From Ctena decussata (Eukaryota > Mollusca > Bivalvia > Lucinida > Lucinidae), in the NCBI GenBank assembly GCA_963989385.1, contig OZ022502.1:46989454-47053453 (forward strand): a stretch of 64,000 bases of DNA. The letters run 5' to 3'. Positions 55,308 through 64,000 of the stretch are shown here, piece by piece (positions within the stretch are counted from its first letter, which is position 1; every line of letters starts with the position of its first letter). The position numbers and the translations under genes were made by a program. The notes under the pieces were generated by a model. The model was not told where the DNA came from, ran no database searches, and was given only the letters and a program-made list of their open reading frames with translations.

Positions 55308-55620
55308 GAACGTCCACGTGATCCAGTGGTTATGCTCCTGACTTCAGATCACGAGATCGCGGGATCGAGTCCCGCAGTCGGCGAGATACTGTCCTGATCT
55401 GACAGGAGCTCAACCGGGTCTGGTCATATACTTTCGTTTGTCCTTCCGCTGATTCAAGAAGGACAGTTGTCAGTCACTGGTGAAAGTATGTGCACTTAGT
55501 ACTGGTTAACCGCTTATGAGGTCTAAGCCTGCCCAGGAATAGTGTGGTTAGGTTAACTGACCGTCCCGACATGACCATAGCTGATTACCGTGGACGTAAA
55601 GCAACAAACCAATCAATCAA
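55308..55620 (+). mobile_element. SINE family S1 with a different tRNA-like head (type 2)
   Basis: The head GTCCACGTGATCCAGTGGTT carries a different A-box region and a B box GGGATCGAGTCCC. After a junction segment (TGATCTGACAGGAGCTCAAC) the body is the same S1 body as at 54534, and the tail is (CAAT)n. A short S2-like tail (CCCATCGTCCGGAATGGACT) follows at 55645-55715. Confidence 0.9.
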
Positions 55621-55969
55621 TCAGTGCACGGAGGCCTTCAGGATCACACTCCCATCGTCCGGAATGGACTGAAATACTGTTTAAAAGTACATAAAAGCGA
55701 CAAGACATCCCATACTTGCGGTTAATTCCACTTTAATCTGGGCCTTGAATCATTGTTTACATTTTTGCGAACCTGGTGAACTCCCTCTTTATTGAGGGCA
55801 AAAGTAAACAAATAAAAGAAAAATTATTTAATCCATCCGGTAGATGAATGGCATGTATTATTCGAAATATGAAAAATAAAATTTATGGATCATACAAGTA
55901 CTAGTTTTTATCAAATAAAGCTTGGCCAGTGACACGAGAATTGTCAGTGACACTGTCGAGAGAAGTAAA

Positions 55970-56120
55970 AAGTGCCATTTTCAGTTTTGCTTCCCCACCC
56001 TCCCCTATCCCCACCCCCTTTCTCATTGAGGGCCAATTCTTATGAGAAAGAATTGGCTATGCTCCTCTTTGGAAACAAACAAGAATTCACACTTTGTGAA
56101 GATGGCAGAAAAATATGGAG
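55970..56120. repeat. R5 copy
   Basis: ATTTTCAGTTTTGCTTCCCC, GGGCCAATTCTTATGAGAAA and TTTGTGAAGATGGCAGAAAA match the R5 pattern. Confidence 0.6.
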
Positions 56121-56215
56121 ATGTGACCATACACACTGAGACACTGGCTCATGATCTCTAGAACTCTTGCTTCACAATGGTCTGAATTTGACTGGGGTCA
56201 TAACTGAGCCGCGAC

Positions 56216-56442
56216 ACGACAAAACCAACAAAGTGGCATATGCACCAAGCAAAGACTCAGATCAGCCTAGGCATCCGCCCAGTCTGACCAGAGTCTTCGC
56301 TGTGCGCTTGGAGCTAGCTTAGACCCTTAGCTACCATTTAAGCGCAAACCGAAGACTCTGATCAGACTGGGCGGATGCCCAGGCTGACCTGAGTCTTTGC
56401 GTGGCGCAATGCCACTTTGTTGGTTTTGTCGTGTCGCGGCTC
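56216..56442. mobile_element. Palindromic MITE family A, copy 10
   Basis: Ends GAGCCGCGACACGACAAAAC and GTTTTGTCGTGTCGCGGCTC are perfect reverse complements. Confidence 0.93.
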
Positions 56443-56585
56443 TCATATATGAGAGAAAGCCAAGAGGTCAGCTGGGTTTTTTTGTGATTTTTTTTTGTTT
56501 TTGTTTTTGTTTGTTTGTTTTTGTTTTGTTGTTGTTGTTTCTTTCTTATTACTATTATGATTATTTTTCGGGCTCTCCGGTTTTC

Positions 56586-56665
56586 GCCACTTTTGGTGAC
56601 TGATCGGTTCGATAAATTAAAATTTTCTTGAAAACCACAGCACAAGGAAAAAAAGGTGTGGAACC
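56586..56665. repeat. Dispersed 80-bp segment R6, copy 1
   Basis: TTTGGTGACTGATCGGTTCG and CACAGCACAAGGAAAAAAAG match, inverted, 61015-61090, which directly abuts family A copy 11. Confidence 0.8.
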
Positions 56666-56670
56666 CCTCA

Positions 56671-56720
56671 CCCCCCCCCCCCCCACACACACACACACAT
56701 ACACACACACACACACACAA
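56671..56720. repeat. Poly-C and (AC)n tract
   Basis: Fourteen C (56671-56684) followed by AC units with one T interruption. Confidence 0.95.
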
Positions 56721-57926
56721 ACAAACGCTCGCACGCATGCACGCCTATCTGCAGAAACAGTGATAGGGGTAAAATACAAGACAAAGTATTCCAACCGTTA
56801 GAAGGAATTTGAGTGTAAGGTTGTACAACAACAACTCTAGAAGAAGCTTTTTTTGTAAATACTAGTATTCAAATATAAATTACATTAAACCTTATAATAC
56901 CGATATTAATATTGATAGAAATTTTACATGGAAATCAATCTTCTTTATTTCCCTTTAATCACTTCAGCCACCCTCTCCACCAGCTCAAAACAAAAGCGGA
57001 CAGCTGTTCAAAATTGGCGCTCAAAATACAACGCCCTGCTTCCATCATACCACATGCGTTTAAAGAAATCGGTCGAGGCCAATAAAACATGCCTCGGAAC
57101 ACGCGCGACCAGCGAAGACTCAGATCAAACTGCGCACTTGCTCAGTCTGATCCGAGACTTTGCAGGTTTCACACACATAGATGTATGGCAGCTGAAAATC
57201 CAGATCAGACCCTGGAAACGCAAAGCCTGATCTGTTTCATTTATAGCACATTTTCAAAGGTATGTTTTTCCGGCCTAGCCAATGTATTTTTAGAAAATGA
57301 GGCTTTTAAGAAAATGAGGAGATTTTGAATAGCTAATGAACTTTGAAAAACTGGTAAGCAGATGCTTGGTGCTTTGTTGTAACTAAAAATAAAAGCATTT
57401 CGAAAATAGAAAACGCTATTTTTGGCGGTTGAGATCTGGGTGGCAACATGATTCGTAAACATTTTGTGTAAAATAAGCACGGACTCAGCCCGTACAGATG
57501 CCATAGCTCTCCGAACATGCAAATGAGTCTAACCGTACAGTAATTGGTGGTACGGCCGATTCCACAGTATTTTAGTTATTTCAAACCGACTTGGTTGTTA
57601 TAATGTTGACAAAGATCGGAATGGATTTTCGGTGACAAAACTGAGAACTGCCAGGGAAAAGTGTGGAAGACAAGGGGCTTCGTGTTGAATATTTTTTTAT
57701 TTGTGATTCCATGCAAACGCACACAAAGAGTTGTACAAATAACATTAGAGAAAGAGAGAGAGAGAGGCGAGAGAGGGGTGTGCGTGCGCGTGTGTGTGGA
57801 CGGGGAGTCCTTGAAATAGAATTCATTGATTTAAGAACTTTTTCGTTTCGCTATTCTGTCAATTATATACCAAGTGAGTGTTTGAGTCATCCATTTTAGT
57901 GTGTGTATATATATGATGTTCTACCT

Positions 57927-57960
<34 letters not shown>

Positions 57961-58353
57961 GAGAGAGAGATTATTCTAAATGTGCAAATCTTTACATCCG
58001 TTTCGTCATTATATTTTTTATTACTTCTTTCTTTTTGTTTCCCCATTATTTCTCGTCAGTTTTTGTGATGTCAGTGATAATGTAGACAGATGCTTTTGCA
58101 CTAATCGATTTTACAGTTCAAATATTGATACAGAATGATATCGATTTGACCAATTATCGGCGCGGAAGGCGTCAATGTTAATAACAAACAACAGAAAAGT
58201 ACATCGGGTAGTAACAGCTGGTAAAAGAGGCGCAAAATTTCACATGCATCTGCAACAATGGGTTAGTCCGAGACAATGTACAAATCATAACAAAGAGTTT
58301 ATTTTCAAGTCGCAGTTATCATTAGCATAGCTTACTATAAGCTTTTTCACTCT

Positions 58354-58387
<34 letters not shown>

Positions 58388-59154
58388 CGTTTTAATCTGA
58401 CTGCTAACCAGTTGGCCGTCTGCTTTATTCCACATAATTAAAATGGTCTCGGCATATATGATTGAAAAGGGTAACAAGTGGTAAAACAGTAAAAAAAAAA
58501 ATCAGAAAAAAATAGTGCGGACGGAAAAGAAAAGAAAAAAAAAACATTAATGTATTTTTAACACATTTAGTGCCATATATAATATATACGCGTTTCTGTA
58601 TTTACACCACGAAATAAAACAAACTACAGCTAAAATAAATATAATAATAATAGTAGTAAAATGAAAAACAACAAAAAAGTAAATAAACTGAAAATAAAAC
58701 CAAAGTATGGAAATGAAAGAAAATGCTGAATTATAACGAAAAACAACTATCCTTTCGAGTATTTAAGACCGAAAGTAGGTCAGATAAGTCACCAAAATGA
58801 CCAATAAACACGTAAGATACCAATAATTGTGATGCTATGGGGAAGTGTCAAATGTATTGAAATCCTAAACTGTAGTAATTTGTAGTAAGATCCTGACTTT
58901 TGCTTCCCTTATTGTTTGACTAAAGTGTTAGCATTATTATTATTAGAAATGTCAAGTCCTTCCTGACACGTCTTTATCTCTTATGTGACAAAACTCTCAT
59001 GGTCCGTATCGTAACAATATCACCAAAGATAAAATATCAATAGAAAAGGGTCTCGTGTCAACAGGTAGTTAATTGGAAAGGTAGATCTTTGTTAATTTGT
59101 GACAGCGGGGAGGGGTAGGTGGTGCGAAATGTTGATGAAAGGGGAAAAGAAAAA
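56721..59154. other. Gene-poor stretch with simple repeats
   Basis: (GA)n tracts at about 57748-57768 and 57929-57971, a T-run at 58356-58387, and a family A-like relic at 57105-57235. A pyrimidine-rich acceptor-like site at 56949-56967 precedes a frame of about 40 codons, but two frames are equally open and no partner exon is seen. Confidence 0.45.
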
Positions 59155-59269
59155 GACTGTGAACAAGTTATTTATCGTAGCAACTTTATATTCATTTAAA
59201 GTCTCTCTCTCTCTCTCTCTCAAAAGACTGTGAACACGTTATTTATCGTAACAATTTTTTATTCATTTA

Positions 59270-59303
<34 letters not shown>

Positions 59304-59351
59304 AGACTGTGAACAAGTTATTTATCGTAACAACTTTTTATTCATTTAAAG

Positions 59352-59399
<48 letters not shown>

Positions 59400-59456
59400 A
59401 GACTGTGAACAAGTTATTTATCGTAGCAACCTTATATTCATTTAAAGTCTCTCTCC

Positions 59457-59496
<40 letters not shown>

Positions 59497-59555
59497 ATCT
59501 CTCAAAAGACTTTGAACAAGTTATTTATCGTAGCAACTTTATATTCATTTAAAGC

Positions 59556-59602
<47 letters not shown>

Positions 59603-59608
59603 TCTCTG

Positions 59609-59640
<32 letters not shown>

Positions 59641-59641
59641 T
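59155..59641. repeat. Minisatellite with expanding (CT)n tracts
   Basis: A unit GACTGTGAACAAGTTATTTA followed by TCGTAGCAAC, TTCATTTAAA and a CT run begins at 59155, 59226, 59305, 59401 and 59508. Spacing rises 71, 79, 96, 107, and the last CT run is about 80 bp, so each copy has a longer CT tract than the one before. Confidence 0.93.
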
Positions 59642-59959
59642 CGTTGATTGAAATTGGGTTTAGAAAGGGATAAAATGTGATAAAATTATCAAAATGGGAC
59701 AATTATTGTCTGTTAATGTTCTGTCATCCATACATTTCGTATTCTTTCGAAAAGTGTTTTTTGTTACACTTAAAAACGCCCCTGTATCGTTACGATTACA
59801 GCAGACATGGGTTATGGGTAGCAGTTTGCTTCAAGCAATTCACTGCTTTAGGAAAATAAAATCCATATACGTTTTGGCGCACGGGCACGAGTTTATCAAA
59901 ACGAATCTTCCGGCATGCTGTGGACGGTATCTTTAGTTTCTCAATTACTTGTCTCTGAA
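59642..59959. other. Short gene-free stretch
   Basis: Two overlapping frames of 60-80 codons have no recognised domain or splice context. Confidence 0.45.
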
Positions 59960-60065
59960 AAAAATGGCATATGACGTCGAAATGAAGTTGCACAAAAGTC
60001 GATGCGACGTCACTACGTCGCATCGACGTTCATGCAACGTCGTTTTGACGTCATGTGCATGCTGG
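59960..60065. repeat. GACGT-rich palindromic repeat, copy 5
   Basis: Arms GGCATATGACGTCGAAATGA and CGTTTTGACGTCATGTGC enclose a perfect GTCGATGCGACGT / ACGTCGCATCGAC centre. Confidence 0.9.
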
Positions 60066-60129
60066 GAATTGTTTCCATTTTAAAAATTCTTGTAATTTCT
60101 CTAAGGCGAATGACAAATAGTTCCGTCAC

Positions 60130-60515
60130 TAATCTGACTGCTCCACTCGCCAAGGGGGCTGGTCGACGTCGGATGCAGGGTTACTTTCATTGCTGGGGCG
60201 TGCCACTATACGGCAAGAGCTTTCTGTGATTGTAGTAGGCACAGGGACTTGTAACAATTCATATTAATATACAAAAGAGACTTATTTATTTATACCCTAG
60301 ACTAGGGTATAGGTGTATATATTATTATATAAATAAGTATAAATTGTTACAAGTCCCTGTGGTAGTAGGTGCGGGTGGGGTTGTTTGGGCATTTTTTTCT
60401 CCTCTATCATATCTTTTTACTAGCTCCCCTTTCTGGGAGACAGTTCGATATAGACTAATATACCGCCCAAAGAGCCCAAAACAACCAACCAACCATTCGA
60501 CATATACTGTTGAAA
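60130..60515. repeat. Dispersed repeat R3, inverted, split by a MITE
   Basis: CTGGGGCGTGCC and TTTCTGTGATTG (left) and GTAGTAGGTGCGGGTGGG, CTTTCTGGGAGACAGTTCGA (right) are R3 blocks in reverse order, interrupted at 60240-60361. Confidence 0.7.
60240..60361. mobile_element. hAT-type MITE with 8-bp target duplication
   Basis: Ends CACAGGGACTTGTAACAATT and AATTGTTACAAGTCCCTGTG are perfect inverted repeats. GTAGTAGG flanks both sides (60232-60239 and 60362-60369). An 8-bp duplication is characteristic of hAT transposition. Confidence 0.92.
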
Positions 60516-61014
60516 GGGTCGTAAGACCATAATTCATCCATTCAACTGTGTACTACAGTAAGGTACAAGTCTGTCTGAATGCACTTTCTGAGCGAGCTCA
60601 AAGTGTAATCATGGTAATAGTATGTTATTCTAACCTAAATTCATATTTTTAATACATTCCAGTGGTTACTGAATAAGTCTTTAAAATTGACATATTATTT
60701 CCAATTGTACGTTTTATTTGTCATTTTCAACCTTTGCCTTTTTTCTGTCAGTTTCAGCCTTCACATGTTTATGCTCAATCACGCCCAAGAATAAACGACA
60801 ATACACATATATGCGGTTTTGTTTATTTTATTTTATTTTCTTTCAAACATATGAAATTGCATAATCATAACATTATTAAATAACAATAGCAAAATAAAAT
60901 TCAATTTCAGATAAGACCATAAAAGAAAAATATGACCAAATAATATTAAGGCACAGTAGTCAAGCGTTACCTCCCTTAAAATATGATAAAAGCAGTTTGG
61001 TGATTGAAATCGAG

Positions 61015-61090
61015 ATGGGTTCCACACCCCTTTTCCTTGTGCTGTGGATTTCAAGAAAATTTTAATTTATCGAACTGACCGGTCACCAAA
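61015..61090. repeat. R6, copy 2 (inverted)
   Basis: GGGTTCCACACCCCTTTTCC and TTTATCGAACTGACCGGTCA are the reverse of 56586-56665. Confidence 0.8.
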
Positions 61091-61092
61091 TG

Positions 61093-61317
61093 GGCCGCTA
61101 AACGACAAAACCAACAAAGTATCGTGTGGTGTGCTCCCAACGAAGACTCAGATCAGCCTGGGCATCCGCCTAGTCTGAACTCAGTCATTGCTGTTGGCAT
61201 GGAGGTAGCTTAGACCCTTAACTACCCTATAAGCGCACTGCAAAGACTCTGGTCTGATCTGAGTCTTCGATGGATGCACATGCATGCTACCATTCGTTGG
61301 TTTTGTCATGTGACGGC
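61093..61317. mobile_element. Palindromic MITE family A, copy 11 (diverged)
   Basis: Ends GGCCGCTAAACGACAAAACC and TTGGTTTTGTCATGTGACGGC; the CTGGGCGGATGCC block of the right half is missing. Confidence 0.85.
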
Positions 61318-62269
61318 AAAAATGTAGTAAACTGGCCAATTTGGAGGCTGCAAATATTGCAAGTCCTCTGCTTAGTGGTTCACTATTTGATGTGTAATTT
61401 TTGCATGGTATAAATTTTATAATCTGAATTAAAGACCTGGATTTTTGTCATTAGCAAGTTATGTAATCCTTATCTAATCCAATAAACAGTCTCCTGTGGC
61501 TAAGCTGTCTTCTCCAGACCAGTGTCCCAGCAGTCTCTTACGGAGGCCCGAAATGGGGGAAATCAATAACAGAGATACCTTGTTTTAATTACTGGCATTA
61601 ATATTCATCAAAGTTTGATGTAGAAAATCATTTTAGATACATATATTCTGGTAATGTTTACAAAATCTTAAGTTCACATCTATCCCTTTTCACAATCAAA
61701 ATTCATTATGAGAGAAGCCAAAATAAAATAATATACTCTGCATGAGGAAACAAAATACTGATAAAGATAAATCCATAGTTGTCAAATTGCAGTCTAAAAC
61801 CAACAAAACTACACTGTCAGGTCTTGTAAAAACAAATGAACTTTAACCAATTCACTGTTTTCAAAGGTGTGAAAAACATGTTTAATGTCACCAAACTGCT
61901 TGAAACATTGGTTTCACATTCTTAACAAATTGAAGTCTTTTGGGTCTCTGATGTGACCCTTGAAACAAAATTTCATCTTCAAATCTTGCATTTTTTCTTC
62001 TTGAGATTATTACATGTATAATGGCTAATGTATTAAATTACAGAGCATTTGACTCACTTCACATACACACACACACAAAAAATAAATAAATAAAAATAAG
62101 TAAATAAAAATTAAGAACATAAAATTAAAAATAACATATTGAAATATATATAAAAAAATAAATTATTTAGTGACGATACAAGACAATATTTGTAAAATAT
62201 ATTCAATTATTTTTTTTCTTTCTTCCTTAAGTTCTTTTTTTATTCAGTTTATTTTACCTTTCCTCTTCT

Positions 62270-62302
<33 letters not shown>

Positions 62303-62994
62303 AATTAATATTTGAGTTTTCTTTGACTGCTTATCAGCAAATTATATTTTACAAATTACAGAATATATTGTTCTTATCTCATACATTTTGACTGATGCAA
62401 GAATTTATCCCACTAGAGCCCCACAGGCAGGCAGTGGTTTCAGCACTGCATTGTTTTATGACCTTAATAAATGAGGTGATTAGGAGGTGCCTTTGATTTT
62501 CTTATCACTTGTTTATTGGAGGGGATTAGATTGGGGGGGTCAAAATGATAGAACAAAATCCACCCCTTTAAAAAAAAGGAGTCTTATCTCGAGGTGCAGC
62601 CATCATGGATCCGTTCCGCTGAACCTCTTGGAGACCATCGTTACAACAACAACATAAAAAATCTCTTATAAATATTGTTTTATCATCTAACATTTTGTAT
62701 AAGCACTACAGCAAAAATGAATGATTGAAAAATTATTGATAATAATAATAATAATAATGTGTTTCCTATACAAAAACAGACCAGGTCATATTTGTATTTG
62801 GACCAGAACAATCACTGTAATCATAATTCCTACTGAATAACCAACCTAGCAGATTCCGTGAAATGGTTTCTCTAAATGTGATAGAGTGCAGGAAATCATG
62901 ATGCAAATCATGTATGAAGCAAATGGACCATTCAAAATATTGATAGTAAAAACTGAGTTAAAACTGCAAATCTATTTCGAAATTTAAATTATTG
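61318..62994. other. Gene-poor stretch
   Basis: T-run at 62272-62301 and (AATA)n-type simple sequence at 62080-62160 and 62735-62757. No exon-like frame. Confidence 0.5.
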
Positions 62995-63260
62995 AAAAGT
63001 GGTCGAAATGTCTATGGCCAAAATGTCCATGGCCGAACTGTTCTGGGTCGAAAAATACGTTGCCGAAATGTCGTATAGTCGATCGGACTTGATATTGCAT
63101 GATTGGGTAAGGCTCCAAGAGTCAAAGTGCAGAAGCGGCTGTGTCTGGCTGCGGGCTGCACCCTATTTTTTTTTTTTTGGAGAATTGTGCGTGGTTTAAC
63201 ATGTTTATCAGAGTTGAACAGCATAGAAATTGTTGACCGGTCGAAATGTCGAGTTGTTGT
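62995..63260. repeat. Cluster of GGTCGAAATGTC-type words
   Basis: GTGGTCGAAATGTC, GGCCAAAATGTCCATGGCCG, TGCCGAAATGTCG and CCGGTCGAAATGTCGAG form short irregular repeats at both sides of a central unique part, as in subterminal repeats of DNA elements. Confidence 0.6.
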
Positions 63261-63371
63261 CGATGCGGTTATCAGGAAGCGGAGTTAAAACTGCATGAGT
63301 GGTCCAAAAATTTTATATGGTAACCAAAATAATGTTTTAAGATAAAGATAAGCCACAGGCAAGCCAGGAAT

Positions 63372-63441
63372 GGTCAAGGTCATCAAAGCAGTTACAAAGC
63401 TTTATCGGATAAGCTTTGTAACTGCTTTGATGACCTTGACC
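63372..63441. repeat. Perfect hairpin, 31-bp arms
   Basis: GGTCAAGGTCATCAAAGCAG onward to 63402 is exactly repeated as reverse complement at 63411-63441 with an 8-base loop. Confidence 0.95.
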
Positions 63442-63474
63442 AGGGCCTGCAAGATTTTACCATTGACCACTCCG

Positions 63475-63735
63475 ATTGACAGAAGACTGGATGTCTTGCG
63501 GTTTAACGACACAGTCAACAGCCAGTCATATCGAATCTAATGGAAGGAAGCTAATGATAGGCTGTATGCAACAGAACCATGTCTTCAGTTATATCGGGCC
63601 GACGGAAGGGGGTAACGAAAGGTTGTATGCACTGGAATCCCTAGTACGGTGGCATTAAGACTGCCAAGAGCCGAATTCGAAACCAGATCACTAGATTAGC
63701 AGGTCAGTGATAATCTCAGTGAGCTACTGTGGCTT
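63475..63735 (-). mobile_element. SINE family S2, diverged
   Basis: On the minus strand the head region near 63730 has AGTAGCTCACTGAGATT and a degraded B box (TTTCGAATTCGG). The body part (ATGATAGGCTGTATGCAACA in plus orientation) is present twice. Confidence 0.65.
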
Positions 63736-63907
63736 CTGTTTATTTCGCCAGCAAATGTTGACACATTGACACATCGCCTGATAGTACACCGCCACGATTT
63801 GTTTTCGTCATTTCAGCTATGGGGAACAACATTTGCTTCCCTGGGCGACTAGGCCCTTCCGAAATTGGGTCTACTCTTAAATTACCCCGTGGGAGAAAAT
63901 TTTAAGT

Positions 63908-64000
63908 AATAGTTATACCATGGTTTGTCCGCCTGTACGAGGAGATAATCCACGAGGTTTAGCGAGTGGATTATCTCCCGCACAGCCGGACAAACTATTG
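63908..64000. mobile_element. Palindromic MITE end at the window edge
   Basis: TGGTTTGTCCGCCTGTACGA, GAGATAATCCACGAG and then GTGGATTATCTC and CCGGACAAAC form a hairpin. The start matches 42686-42745. It may continue beyond 64000. Confidence 0.75.

Noticed and set aside
56968..57086. Frame after a pyrimidine-rich acceptor, possible terminal exon
   Set aside because: Two frames are equally open, no partner exon or domain was found, and it runs into a palindromic relic.
60106..60229. Exon-like frame with a good acceptor, encoding a basic GRRR site and a GYFHCWG segment that resembled a neuropeptide precursor end
   Set aside because: Its 3' part aligns with repeat R3 in reverse order, and a hAT MITE insertion right after the stop changes the sequence. 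The frame is a by-product of repeats.

Overview
The window reads as nuclear DNA of a metazoan, most likely a bivalve mollusc. Coding sequence comes as short exons with GT/AG boundaries. Intergenic and intronic DNA is packed with small palindromic transposons, tRNA-derived SINEs, fold-back elements and microsatellites, and there is a long array of TAGGG pentamers. There are no operons, Shine-Dalgarno sites or long uninterrupted host ORFs. The species call is an inference from repeat style, not from a gene match.

Two host genes can be supported. Both were found by translating short exons and checking that intron phases join. (1) A trypsin-like serine protease on the minus strand: a TATA box (16034-16042), a signal-peptide exon (15936-15975) and an exon with the activation site and catalytic His (3550-3706). 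They are separated by a 12.2-kb intron, and the remaining exons lie beyond base 1. (2) A small type-I membrane receptor on the plus strand. Its exons are a candidate signal peptide (24867-24931), two exons forming one EMI domain (25991-26113, 27263-27369), one EGF exon (28921-29025), a transmembrane exon (34640-34742) and a cytoplasmic tail with stop (38048-38237). Phases agree at every junction and predict about 227-230 residues. The EMI-EGF-TM layout resembles NimA/Draper/MEGF-type phagocytic receptors.

Layout: 1-3.5 kb tandem and direct repeats; 3.5-16 kb the protease gene, whose intron holds a dead jockey/CR1-like LINE (5.4-8.96 kb), a 1.3-kb fold-back element and a 1.6-kb element with four 450-bp tandem units; 16-24.8 kb intergenic MITEs, SINEs and a TIR transposon with an ORF relic (22.7-23.9 kb); 24.9-38.2 kb the EMI-EGF receptor; 38-46 kb dense MITEs; 46.3-48.0 kb a young fold-back element; 48.1-51.5 kb a large inverted structure centred on head-to-head TAGGG arrays; 52-64 kb SINEs, MITEs and microsatellites with no convincing gene.

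The most unusual items are the head-to-head TAGGG structure, the compact EMI-EGF receptor, the fold-back element with the same open frame in both arms, the SINEs with one body and different tRNA heads, and eleven copies of one near-perfect 220-270-bp palindrome.
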